DNA from: Hymenobacter gelipurpurascens
GTDB lineage: Bacteria > Bacteroidota > Bacteroidia > Cytophagales > Hymenobacteraceae
Length of the DNA: 64,000 bases
Assembly (NCBI RefSeq): GCF_900187375.1
Contig: NZ_FYEW01000001.1
Location: 1,798,001 to 1,862,000 of the forward strand
Direction: 5' to 3'
Of this stretch, positions 16,181 to 26,645 are shown piece by piece. The notes beneath the pieces were generated by a model. That model saw only the letters and a list, made by a program, of their open reading frames with translations. It did no database searches and was not told the origin of the DNA. Position numbers and translations under genes: made by a program. How positions within the stretch are numbered: position 1 is the stretch's first letter; every line of letters starts with the position of its first letter.

Positions 16181-17809
16181 CTACTCTATCCGGAACCAAT
16201 CGAAGTCGGCGGCGCCGGCGTCGTTGGTTTGGCTGGCGCGGGTGCAGAACAGGCCCACTTTGGCTCCAATCCACTTGCCTTCCCGGGCCGTGAATTCAGG
16301 ACCTAACGGTTGAAATTTTTCTCCATCCAGACTGTAGCTGAACTGGCAATTCGCCCCGGGCAGCACCTGCACACGCAAATACACCGGCTGCTTAGCAGGC
16401 ACTTCTACTACTGCGGAACTGGTTTCTACGCCTTGCTTATCGGCATTCCGGCACACCGACTGGCCTAGTAGCACTTTGCCACCCTGACTGATGAGCGAGA
16501 GATAGGCGTAGTCCAACCCCATCATGACCAAGCCGGTTTTTTCGCCTTCAAAGCGTGGCGTGAAGCTAACTTTAGTGGTAGCAGTAAACCGGTCGGCGGG
16601 CAGTTTCTGCAGCAGCAGATTCGGTACCTGCCAGAGGTTTTTGTAGCCCTCGGGCAGCGGGACCGAGTAGAGGCGCAGAAAGCCCTCGTTCCCGTTCAGA
16701 AACGACCACCCCACCTGCGGGTTAGCGTGCCATTGCCACTGTAGGCCTAGCGCGTTCGTACTGAACTCGTCGGAAGTGCTAGGGGTGGCCAGCGGCTGAG
16801 GTTTGCCGGGCACGGCGGGTTTGAGGTGGGTGAGCACCGGTTGGCCTTTGCCATCGCCATCGGGGTCTTCGCCAACCACGGGCCAGTCGTTTTTCCACGC
16901 CATCGGCTGCAGATGCACCACGCGGCCGTAGGGGCCCTGGTCCTGAAAATGCAGAAACCAATCCTGCTTGCCATCGGGTGTATCTACCCAGGCGCCTTGG
17001 TGCGGGCCGTTGATGGGGGTTTTGCCCTGGTCCATCACTACGCGGTCTTCGTAGGGGCCGAACACGTTTTTGGAGCGCAACACCACCTGCCAGCCCGTAG
17101 CTACACCGCCACCCGGCGCGAAAATGTAGTAGTAGCCGTGGCGCCTGTAGAACTTCGGGCCTTCGATGGTAGGATGCTTGTCGTGGCCATCGAACACCAG
17201 CACTTCATCCCCGAACAGGCCTAGGCCATCGGGGCGCATCCGGCTGACGGTCAGCACACTTTTGAAGCCAGCCCGGGAGCCCGCAAACCCGTGCACCAGG
17301 TAAGCCTGCCCGTCTTCATCCCAGAGCGGGCAGGGGTCAATCCAGCCTTTGGCCTCTTTGATACACACAGGCTCCGACCATGGCCCCGCCGGGTCCTTCG
17401 CTGTCGTCACGAAGATGCCCAAGTCTGGGTCGGGATAGTAGATATAGAACTGCTTGTTGTGGTAGCGGATAGCGGGTGCCCACACGCCGTTGCCGTGCTG
17501 CGGCACTGCGTAGCGCGCCGCAGGAGGCTGCTGCGTAAACACCGCCCCGATTATCGTCCAGTTGACTAAATCCCGGGAGTGCAACACCTGTAGGCCAGGT
17601 ACGGCATTGAAACTCGACGAAGTGAGGTAGTAATCGTTGCCTACCCGCACCACATCGGGGTCCGAGTAATCGGCGTAGAGCACCGGGTTCTTGTACATCC
17701 CGTTGCCCAGGTCAGGAACCCACACCTTTGAAATTGATGATTGAGCCGCCAGCGGAAGCGGCTGTAGGCCAGTCAACACCAAGAGTAGCAGTAGGGAGAA
17801 ACGAAGCAT
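16181..17809 (-). CDS. Secreted GH43 glycosidase with C-terminal beta-sandwich domain
   Basis: A 542-aa protein with a signal peptide (MLRFSLLLLLVLTGLQPLPLAA). The five-bladed propeller covers residues about 30-330. Its first blade has NPVLYADYSDPDVVRVGNDYY, with the catalytic-base Asp in SDPD. GWIDPCPLWDEDG and HPTIEGPKFYRRHGYYY carry the pKa-modulating Asp and the general-acid Glu (IEGP). The C-terminal part (about 345-540) resembles the concanavalin-like beta-xylosidase C-terminal domain (LQWQWHANPQVGWSFLNG). GH43 members release arabinose or xylose, so in this locus it may trim arabinan or xylogalacturonan side chains. The exact substrate cannot be read from sequence alone. The start is the ATG at 17809. 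A TTG nine codons upstream is also open. Confidence 0.87.
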   Translation of the reverse strand: MLRFSLLLLLVLTGLQPLPLAAQSSISKVWVPDLGNGMYKNPVLYADYSDPDVVRVGNDYYLTSSSFNAVPGLQVLHSRDLVNWTIIGAVFTQQPPAARYAVPQHGNGVWAPAIRYHNKQFYIYYPDPDLGIFVTTAKDPAGPWSEPVCIKEAKGWIDPCPLWDEDGQAYLVHGFAGSRAGFKSVLTVSRMRPDGLGLFGDEVLVFDGHDKHPTIEGPKFYRRHGYYYIFAPGGGVATGWQVVLRSKNVFGPYEDRVVMDQGKTPINGPHQGAWVDTPDGKQDWFLHFQDQGPYGRVVHLQPMAWKNDWPVVGEDPDGDGKGQPVLTHLKPAVPGKPQPLATPSTSDEFSTNALGLQWQWHANPQVGWSFLNGNEGFLRLYSVPLPEGYKNLWQVPNLLLQKLPADRFTATTKVSFTPRFEGEKTGLVMMGLDYAYLSLISQGGKVLLGQSVCRNADKQGVETSSAVVEVPAKQPVYLRVQVLPGANCQFSYSLDGEKFQPLGPEFTAREGKWIGAKVGLFCTRASQTNDAGAADFDWFRIE

Positions 17810-17890
17810 AAGCTTGGATAAGGAACGGATAGGCAAGTAAGTTTTCGTTAGGCCACCTTGCTAAGTAGAGATGGGCTAAGTGGCCTACTG

Positions 17891-18844
17891 CTAGGGCTGA
17901 GCAGGATTCCAGTTTCGGAAGACGTTTTCCAACGTGTATTCCTGGGCTTGCTGGGCGGTGAGTTGCCTTGACCACGGCACGCGCTGTTTGGGCTGAAATC
18001 CTTTACCCCGGTTCTGATACTCGGCGTAACGGGCGGTTTGCTTGTTGCTCTCCTTCTCCCAATGGTCCCAGCCTTCGGGCTTGATTTGCTCGCCTAGCTC
18101 ACACTGCAAAAACACGGTTTTGGCGTAGGGTCGCCAGGGCCGGCCCAACACGAAGCTGCCGGCCGGAGCATCACCTATGATTTTGCAGTTCCGGAAAACA
18201 TAACCGTAACGGGTGCTGTCGGGCGTAGAGGCGGCCGTCACGTAGCCGCCGCCCTTTTTGCAGAAGATGGTGCAGCCTTCAAACCAAGCCGTGCTGGAGC
18301 CGAAAATAAAATCAACAGTGCCCTCGATGTAGCAGTCCTGGTAGTACTGGCGGCTGCCGTAGCCGTAGGTATAAAGTGTATCCTGGAAGCCCAGGAAGCG
18401 GCAGTTTTTAAAGCGGGCTTTGTCGCCGGCCACCCACACGGCCACCGCCTGGCCTACGGGCCCGGAGGAGTTCTGAAACGTAATGTTTTCGGCCGCAAAA
18501 TCACTGCCGTAGATGTAAATGCTGGAGGAGCCTGAGGTGCCCTTGTCTTCGCCGAAGATGTTCTTCTTCTGGTTATAGTCGTCGTAGGTGAGGATAGTGT
18601 TTTTCAGGTCCTCCCCTATCAGCTTCACCAGGTTCTTGGAACCGGCCAGAATCAGCTTTTCCTTGTAGGTGCCTTTCTTGATGAAAATAGTGGTGACTTT
18701 CTTGCGAAAATCGGGCACGGCATTGAAGGCTTCCTGCACCGTTTTGTAGTTGCCGCTGCCATCCTGCGCTACCACGAAATCGTAGGCCAGGGCGTGGCCG
18801 ATCAGCAGCCAGCTCAGCACCAGCCACGCGAATAGTTTTTTCAT
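17891..18844 (-). CDS. Secreted pectin methylesterase (CE8), canonical
   Basis: A 317-aa pectinesterase with signal peptide MKKLFAWLVLSWLLIGHALA. All family blocks are intact: QAVAV near residue 147, FQDTLYTYGYGSRQYYQD with the acid/base Asp, GTVDFIFG with the nucleophile Asp, and LGRPWRPYAKTVFLQ with the substrate-binding Arg and Trp. It demethylates homogalacturonan so that GH28 and PL10 enzymes can cut it. It contrasts with the divergent CE8 half at 7883-10003, so the locus carries two different esterase types. It lies on the minus strand between the kduI and GH43 genes. Confidence 0.94.
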   Translation of the reverse strand: MKKLFAWLVLSWLLIGHALAYDFVVAQDGSGNYKTVQEAFNAVPDFRKKVTTIFIKKGTYKEKLILAGSKNLVKLIGEDLKNTILTYDDYNQKKNIFGEDKGTSGSSSIYIYGSDFAAENITFQNSSGPVGQAVAVWVAGDKARFKNCRFLGFQDTLYTYGYGSRQYYQDCYIEGTVDFIFGSSTAWFEGCTIFCKKGGGYVTAASTPDSTRYGYVFRNCKIIGDAPAGSFVLGRPWRPYAKTVFLQCELGEQIKPEGWDHWEKESNKQTARYAEYQNRGKGFQPKQRVPWSRQLTAQQAQEYTLENVFRNWNPAQP

Positions 18845-18947
18845 GCTTTGGATGATTGGCTTCTGCCCAAAAACAGGAGCAGCTTATCGACTACAACAGG
18901 CAAGCAAAACGGCCGGTCTTCTACAGGTAGAGAGCCGGCCGCAAGCC

Positions 18948-19778
18948 TTATTTCAGGTCGTGAATGCTCACGGCATCCATATCCGTGTATTCCAGGTTTT
19001 CGCCGGCCATTCCCCAGATGAAGGTGTAGTTGCTGGTGCCACAGCCCGTATGAATCGACCACGGCGGCGACAGGATAGCCTGCTCGTTGCTTACCCACAG
19101 GGGGCGCGTTTCGTCGGGTTGGCCCATCATGTGCAGCACACGCTGGTTTTCGGGTAGGTTGAAGTACAGGTAGGCTTCCATCCGCCGGTCGTGCACGTGC
19201 GAGGGCATGGTGTTCCAGACGCTGCCGGACTTGAGTTGCGTAAGACCCATCACCAACTGGCAGCTTTGCAGCCCTTGCAGGTAAATGTACTTGTAGATGG
19301 TGCGCTCATTGGCCGTTTCGGGCGCACCCATTTGCACGGGCGTGGCCTCAGCCTGCGTCATGCGCGTGGTGGGGTATACTTTATGCGCCGGAGCGGAGAG
19401 CAGGTAAAACTTAGCCGGACTGGCCGCGTCGGCGCTGGCAAACACTACTTCCTTCGACTCTTTCCCCACATACAGGCAGTCCTGCTCGCCTAGCTCGTAG
19501 GCCACTCCATCTACCGTAACGGTGCCTGCTTGGCCAATATTGAGGATGCCCAGCTCGCGGCGCTGCAGGAAATACTCGGCCTTGAGGTCCTCCGGATTCG
19601 GCAGCGAAATAGCCGTCGTGGCAGGCACAGCTCCTCCCACAATCATACGGTCATAATGAGTGTATACCAGTTCCAGCGAATCAACCACAAAAAGCGTTTC
19701 GATCAGGAAGTTTTCCCGCAATTGAGCAGTATTCAGGCCCGCCGTTTCGCGTGGGCTAATAGCATATCGTTGGGTCAT
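18948..19778 (-). CDS. kduI: 5-keto-4-deoxyuronate isomerase
   Basis: A 276-aa cupin-fold isomerase, nearly the length of E. coli KduI (278). It converts 5-keto-4-deoxyuronate (DKI) to 2,5-diketo-3-deoxygluconate (DKII) in the cytoplasm. The zinc-binding block MPSHVHDRRMEAYLYFN is clear, as is the N-terminal LRENFLIETLFVVDSLELVYTHYDR. I chose the ATG at 19778 (MTQRYAISPRE). The frame is open 36 codons further upstream, but that part does not resemble the family. It lies 151 bp downstream of kduD on the same strand. Confidence 0.95.
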   Translation of the reverse strand: MTQRYAISPRETAGLNTAQLRENFLIETLFVVDSLELVYTHYDRMIVGGAVPATTAISLPNPEDLKAEYFLQRRELGILNIGQAGTVTVDGVAYELGEQDCLYVGKESKEVVFASADAASPAKFYLLSAPAHKVYPTTRMTQAEATPVQMGAPETANERTIYKYIYLQGLQSCQLVMGLTQLKSGSVWNTMPSHVHDRRMEAYLYFNLPENQRVLHMMGQPDETRPLWVSNEQAILSPPWSIHTGCGTSNYTFIWGMAGENLEYTDMDAVSIHDLK

Positions 19779-19929
19779 GAGGGGGTGTAGTTGTGAGGTG
19801 ATGAAATGGCAAGTAGGTGAAGTTGTATAACGGTGAGTTTGACGTTGCGGTAGCGCAGACTGCGCACGTGTAGCGGTGTAGGCCACTAGAACTTCAAACT
19901 CCCTCTTTCATAACTTCCTCCTCTCACTT

Positions 19930-20700
19930 TTAGCGGCCCATCCAGCCGCCATCAACGGTTAGTATGGTGCCGTGCACGTAATCGGCGGCGGCAGAAGCCA
20001 GGAATACGGTGGGGCCTTTGAAGTCGTCGGGGATGCCCCAGCGGCCGGCTGGGATGCGGCCAAGGATGCTTTGGGAGCGGTTGGGGTCGTTGCGCAGCGC
20101 TTCGGTATTATCGGTGGCAATGTAGCCTGGCGCTATGGCATTCACATTCACGCCACGGCCGGCCCATTCGTTGGCTAGGGCCTTTACAAGACTCCCGATG
20201 GCGCCTTTGCTGGCAGCATAACCGGGCACATTGATGCCGCCCTGGAACGTGAGCAGCGAGGCCGTGAAGATTATCTTACCCGAGCCATGCTGCAGCATCT
20301 GGCCACCAATGGCGCGCGCAATGCGGAAGGGAGCATCCAGATTGATGGCCAGCACTTCATCCCAAAGGGCGTCTTCGTGCTCGGCGGCCGGAGCCCGCTT
20401 GATGGTGCCGGCGTTATTAATCAGAATATCAATGCGCGGGAAGTCCTGCTGCACCTGGCCTAGAAAGGCGTCAACAGCGGCCCGCTGGCTGAAATCGGCC
20501 TGGTAAGCATGAAACTGACGGCCTAGCGCGTGCACCTGTTGTTCGGTTTCGCTGCCGCTCAGGGCCAGGGAAGAGGATACACCAATGATGTCGGCGCCGG
20601 CTTCTGCTAGGCCAATTGCCATGGCCTGGCCAATGCCGCGGTTGCAGCCGGTAACCAGCGCTACTTTTCCTGTCAGATCAAACCCGGAAGTATTCGTCAT
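19930..20700 (-). CDS. kduD: 2-dehydro-3-deoxygluconate 5-dehydrogenase (SDR)
   Basis: A 256-aa short-chain dehydrogenase which reduces DKII to KDG with NAD(P)H. It has the nucleotide-binding TGCNRGIGQAMA motif (residues about 18-29), NNAGTIKRAPAAEH, and the catalytic YAASKGA motif near residue 160. Length and the block order match KduD rather than generic ketoacyl reductases. It is the first gene of the minus-strand kduD-kduI-pectinesterase-GH43 run and is transcribed away from the LacI gene. An operator copy lies 128 bp upstream of its ATG. Confidence 0.93.
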   Translation of the reverse strand: MTNTSGFDLTGKVALVTGCNRGIGQAMAIGLAEAGADIIGVSSSLALSGSETEQQVHALGRQFHAYQADFSQRAAVDAFLGQVQQDFPRIDILINNAGTIKRAPAAEHEDALWDEVLAINLDAPFRIARAIGGQMLQHGSGKIIFTASLLTFQGGINVPGYAASKGAIGSLVKALANEWAGRGVNVNAIAPGYIATDNTEALRNDPNRSQSILGRIPAGRWGIPDDFKGPTVFLASAAADYVHGTILTVDGGWMGR

Positions 20701-21008
20701 ATAGAGCGGAGCAATTGTAAACTTTTCGGAGAATACCGGTGTACTTTTAGAACGGCCACGGCTAAGTAGGCCTGTTAAGGTTAAAAGATGTAGCTGCCGA
20801 AAGGAAGCAGCCTCGGTTTTTTATTCCTGCAATCGTTATCGGGAACGTTGCCAATCGTTGCTTCGGGCAGCAGCTACGCTTCCCTTACGCCAAAAGTGCT
20901 CAGCTATTTCTATTTTCAAGCCCCAATTTCACGGATAGCCCTGCTTTCCGTTCTTGGATTTACCGAAGCCGCTCCTCCTACCTCACGCCACCTTACCCCG
21001 TCTCCGCT
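20701..21008. promoter_or_regulatory. 308-bp divergent control region between kduD and lacI-type gene
   Basis: No gene fits in this gap. It holds the operator copy at 20828-20853, placed so that one bound repressor could control both kduD (minus) and its own gene (plus). A TAGGCC word lies at about 20769. Confidence 0.7.
20828..20853 (+). promoter_or_regulatory. LacI-family operator in the kduD/regulator divergent region
   Basis: Core CGTTATCGGGAACG with TGCAAT before and TTGCCA after, exactly the 26 bp found at 31413-31438 and one base from that at 15854-15879. It lies 128 bp from the kduD start and 155 bp from the regulator start, as expected for autoregulation. Confidence 0.85.
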
Positions 21009-22070
21009 GTGGAAACCTTCACGATAAAAGACATTGCCCGCGAACTGAATCTTTCTACCTCCACGGTATCGCGCGCATTACGGGGCAGCTACGAAATCAA
21101 CCCCGAAACCAAGCGGCTGGTAATGGAGTGCGCCGAGCGCCTCAACTACCGCCCCAACCCTATTGCGCTTAGTCTTAAAGGCAGTGCCAGTCGGGCCATT
21201 GGGGTGATTGTGCCGCAAATTGCCAACTACTTTTTCTCGCAGGCAATCAACGGCATTGAGGCCATTGCCTACAACCGCGGCTACCACGTTATTATCTTCC
21301 AAAGCCAGGAGTCGTATGAGCGTGAAATGGCTAATGTGCAGCAAGCCATGTCGCGTAAAGTGGATGGATTGCTGATTTCGCTTTCCAGCGAAACCTCCGA
21401 CGTAGCGCACCTACAGGAAGTGCAGGATAAAGGCGTGCCGGTAGTGCTTTTCGACCGGGTTTCGTCGGAGCTAAATGCTACCAAAGTAGTGGCCGATAAC
21501 TTTGGGGGCGCTTTTGCAGCTACCGAGCACCTGATTCAGACGGGCCGCCGCCGGATTGCGCACCTCACCATTCAGCCGTGGCTGAGCATCACGCAGGAGC
21601 GCTTGGCTGGCTATCGGGCCGCGTTAGAAAAGCATGGTGTTGAGTTCGATGAAAACCTCATTCGCTATGGTACCTTCGGGCCAGATGAAGTAGGGCCCAT
21701 GATAAAAGAACTCATGCGTCTCGACTCGCCCCCCGACGCGTTCTTCACCGCCTCCGACCGCCTCGCTGTAGGTTGCCTCACGGCCTTGCGCCAGCAGCGC
21801 CTCGCCATTCCGGATGATGTTTCCCTTATTGGATTTACGAACCTGAATGTAGCCGACCTGATGGCGCCTTCCCTGAGCACGGTGGTGCAGCCGGCGCAGG
21901 AAATTGGGCAAGTAGCCGCCGAGCGCCTGATTGATCAGATTGAGCGGAAGCACCGCGCTCTGCCCATCGAAACCGTGAAGATTCCGACTGAGCTTATTGT
22001 GCGGGATTCTTCAAGCCGCACCGCAGACCATGCTGCCCTGTTTGCTACTCCAAAAACAGTTACCCACTAG
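21009..22070 (+). CDS. LacI-family transcriptional regulator of the pectin locus
   Basis: A 353-aa LacI/GalR protein. The DNA-binding domain covers residues 3-60, with the helix-turn-helix and hinge helix in IKDIARELNLSTSTVSRALRG and LNYRPNPIALSLKG. The remaining 290 residues are the periplasmic-binding-protein-like sensor (IGVIVPQIANYFFSQAINGIE, DGLLISLSSET, DAFFTASDRLAVGCL). The start is GTG at 21009, placing the helix-turn-helix at the usual distance from the N-terminus. It is the only plus-strand gene in the first 37 kb. Three copies of one dyad in the pectin locus, one in its own upstream region, make it the probable pectin regulator. The likely inducer is a uronate intermediate such as KDG, but that is inference. 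Whether it represses or activates cannot be told here. Confidence 0.9.
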   Translation: METFTIKDIARELNLSTSTVSRALRGSYEINPETKRLVMECAERLNYRPNPIALSLKGSASRAIGVIVPQIANYFFSQAINGIEAIAYNRGYHVIIFQSQESYEREMANVQQAMSRKVDGLLISLSSETSDVAHLQEVQDKGVPVVLFDRVSSELNATKVVADNFGGAFAATEHLIQTGRRRIAHLTIQPWLSITQERLAGYRAALEKHGVEFDENLIRYGTFGPDEVGPMIKELMRLDSPPDAFFTASDRLAVGCLTALRQQRLAIPDDVSLIGFTNLNVADLMAPSLSTVVQPAQEIGQVAAERLIDQIERKHRALPIETVKIPTELIVRDSSSRTADHAALFATPKTVTH

Positions 22071-22074
22071 GCTC

Positions 22075-22167
22075 TAGGCCAGTAGGTCGCTGAAAAGCAA
22101 AACGCCCGTCATGCTCGGTTTCTCGAGGTATAACGGGCGTTTTGCTTTTCAGCGACCTACTGGCCTA
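22075..22167. terminator. Long bidirectional terminator hairpin with GGCCTA at its base
   Basis: Two 35-nt arms, 22075-22109 and 22133-22167, are perfect reverse complements with a 23-nt loop. The stem starts TAGGCCAGTAGGTCGCTG and ends AACGCCCGT, and contains an A-rich/T-rich stretch suited to termination both ways. It lies between the convergent ends of the regulator (22070) and the GH105 gene (22194). The arms are far longer than normal terminator stems, and the local GGCCTA word forms the base. Confidence 0.85.
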
Positions 22168-22193
22168 CGCGGGTTTCCCCGGCGGCTGCACAA

Positions 22194-24125
22194 CTACTTG
22201 CGGGCCGACTGTTGCAGCAGCCAGGTAGCGAGGTCCTTCCCTGCCGAGAAGTTTTCGTACACGGCCGGAATTTTCCGACCATCGTTGTACTCGTTGTACA
22301 GCCACGGGTCACCTACCGCGAAAACGGTTCCTTTGCCCACTTTTGCGGTGGCCATAATTATCTGGCCGCCTTGGCTTATTAAGGCCGTAGCAGGAGCCTT
22401 TATTTCCAGCGGAGCCAGCTCTTTGATGTAGGCAGCGCGGGCGTGCTTGAAGACGGCATTGCCAGCTGGCAATTCCACTTTCCCCTGCTCGAACTGGCTG
22501 CCTTTCACCATATTCACATTCACGTCGCGGAACTTCATCCCGAAAGCCTGCGCCAGTGTATTGAAGCGCGGAATCTCGCAGTTGCTGGTGTCGTTGGCCA
22601 TGAGCACAAGGGTGCCGCCAGCCTTTACCCAGGCGGTGAGGGCCTGCACATCAGCGGGCTTCACGAAGTTGGGGCTGGCCGTTTCTTTTTTGGTGTCCGG
22701 ATCGACGATGATGTACACATCTACGCCCTTCAGCGAGGCGGCTGTAGGGGCCGTGGGAACCGACACAGTGTTGGCGCCTAATTCTCTGAACTGATTGCCC
22801 CAGAGCCAGAAGCCGGAGTGCATGCGGTCCTCCCATGTGTAGTGGAAGGGTTCTGGCTGGCCCGTGATGTTGCTCTTGCGGCTTTCGTGGTTGAAGTAGG
22901 TATCAATGCCCACGGTTTTGCCTTTGCCTAGGCCACTCTCTGCAGCAATTTCCATCTCTACGCTGGCCAGAATAAATGGGCCCACGCCTTTCAAATCGTT
23001 CTTGCGCAGCGGTTCGGTGAGGTAGTACTCGTAGCTGCCGTCGCGGTAGGGGTTTCCACCTAGCCCTCCTACACTCACCGTGCCGTTGAAGGCCAGCGCA
23101 CCGTTTTCTGTCGCCACAAACTCCTTCAGCAACCCGTCATAGCCTTTGCGGGCTACGTCGCTATACTTCTTATCGAGGTAGCCCATGCGCACACCTTTGG
23201 CCAGCATGTACACAAACATGCTGCTACCCGATGCTTCGGCGTAGTTGCCTTTACGCGTGGCCTGGTCTACTACCAACGACCATGTACCAGTTTTAGCGTC
23301 CTGGTACTTGGCCAGCACCGGCGCCAAGCGCTGGACATCCTTGATGAGTTGAGCGCGCTGCGGATGGTTCTTGGGGAAATAATCTAGCACATCTACCAGC
23401 GCCATGGCGTACCAGCCCATGCCTCGGTCCCAGAAGTTCGGCGACTGGCCCGTGGTTTTGTTGGCCCATTTCTGCTCCCGGCTTTCATCGTAGCCATGAT
23501 AGAGCAGGCCCGTTTTGGAGTCAACGAGGTTTTTCTCGATGAGGGCAAACTGCTTGGCCACGTCATCAAACCCGGCGGGCTGCTGGAATACCTGGCTATA
23601 CTCGGCATAAAAGGGCTCAGCCATGTAGAGGCCATCGAGCCACATCTGGTTGGGGTACACCTTCTTGTGCCAGAACCCGCCCGCTTCCGTGCGCGGCTGG
23701 CCATCCAGTTGTTTCCGCAGCAGCTGGGCTGCTTTCTGGTACTTCTCCGGATTCTGGACCGACATCTGGCTCAGCAGCAGCAAAGCGTGACCCGTCGTTA
23801 GGTTATCCAGGTTGTAATCTTCCAGCTTGTAGGTCCTGATGGAGCCATCGGGCTGCACAAACTGCTCGAGGTCCTTCTGGATGTACGTGAAGTAGCGCGC
23901 GTCGCCGGTACGTTCCCACACGCGCTGCATGGCCTTCAGCATCAGGCCCTGCTCATAGTCCCAGCGGGCCGTTTTACGGTTGCCGATGACAATAGAATCA
24001 GGATGCCAGCTGATGAAAGCATCCGTCATGCGCTGCGACATAGGCCTAGCAGCCGGCGCAGTTTGTGCCTGCGCTGCAAACGAGGAAATAAGAAGACCGG
24101 AAAGGAAGAAACGGCGGAGAGACAT
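22194..24125 (-). CDS. GH105 unsaturated galacturonyl hydrolase with C-terminal DUF4350-like domain
   Basis: A 643-aa secreted protein (signal peptide about 1-21, ending FAAQAQ). Residues about 25-400 are the alpha/alpha-barrel of GH105 (YteR/YesR type), with the catalytic-Asp region NQMWLDGLYMAEPFYAEYS and the WDRGMGWYAMALVDVLDYFP block. The family removes the 4,5-unsaturated uronic acid from the non-reducing end of pectin lyase products. Residues about 430-640 add a domain with VDVYIIVDPDTKKETA, LTAWVKAGGTLVLMANDTSN and KVGKGTVFAVGDPWLYNEYN. It looks like a class I glutamine-amidotransferase-type (DUF4350-like) fold of unknown role. Its products feed kdgF, kduI and kduD. Whether it prefers rhamnogalacturonan or homogalacturonan fragments is open. 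Confidence 0.88.
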   Translation of the reverse strand: MSLRRFFLSGLLISSFAAQAQTAPAARPMSQRMTDAFISWHPDSIVIGNRKTARWDYEQGLMLKAMQRVWERTGDARYFTYIQKDLEQFVQPDGSIRTYKLEDYNLDNLTTGHALLLLSQMSVQNPEKYQKAAQLLRKQLDGQPRTEAGGFWHKKVYPNQMWLDGLYMAEPFYAEYSQVFQQPAGFDDVAKQFALIEKNLVDSKTGLLYHGYDESREQKWANKTTGQSPNFWDRGMGWYAMALVDVLDYFPKNHPQRAQLIKDVQRLAPVLAKYQDAKTGTWSLVVDQATRKGNYAEASGSSMFVYMLAKGVRMGYLDKKYSDVARKGYDGLLKEFVATENGALAFNGTVSVGGLGGNPYRDGSYEYYLTEPLRKNDLKGVGPFILASVEMEIAAESGLGKGKTVGIDTYFNHESRKSNITGQPEPFHYTWEDRMHSGFWLWGNQFRELGANTVSVPTAPTAASLKGVDVYIIVDPDTKKETASPNFVKPADVQALTAWVKAGGTLVLMANDTSNCEIPRFNTLAQAFGMKFRDVNVNMVKGSQFEQGKVELPAGNAVFKHARAAYIKELAPLEIKAPATALISQGGQIIMATAKVGKGTVFAVGDPWLYNEYNDGRKIPAVYENFSAGKDLATWLLQQSARK

Positions 24126-24249
24126 GAAAAGCTTATCTAAAACTAGAAACTAGTTCCCCTGCTCAGATGAGGAGGGGTTAGGGGTGGTAGACTGGCCTAG
24201 AACGGTGCTATCGGGCTGGTCTAACAATTATGCCAGATTATGTACTGGC

Positions 24250-26586
<2,337 letters not shown>

Positions 26587-26600
26587 AGGAAAAGAAAAAG

Positions 26601-26635
26601 CCTTCCTAGGCCAGTAAGGTACTGGCCTAGGAAGG
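26601..26635 (-). terminator. Terminator-like hairpin between susD (pair 2) and the CE12-GH28 gene
   Basis: A perfect 16-bp stem, CCTTCCTAGGCCAGTA at 26601-26616 and its complement at 26620-26635, with a 3-nt loop. On the minus strand it is followed by CTTTTTCTTTTCC, a U-rich tract. Both arms contain the local CTAGGCCA/TGGCCTAG word. The gap between the two genes is only 59 bp, so this should reduce read-through from susCD into the enzyme gene. Confidence 0.75.
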
Positions 26636-26645
26636 GTACGGGATG

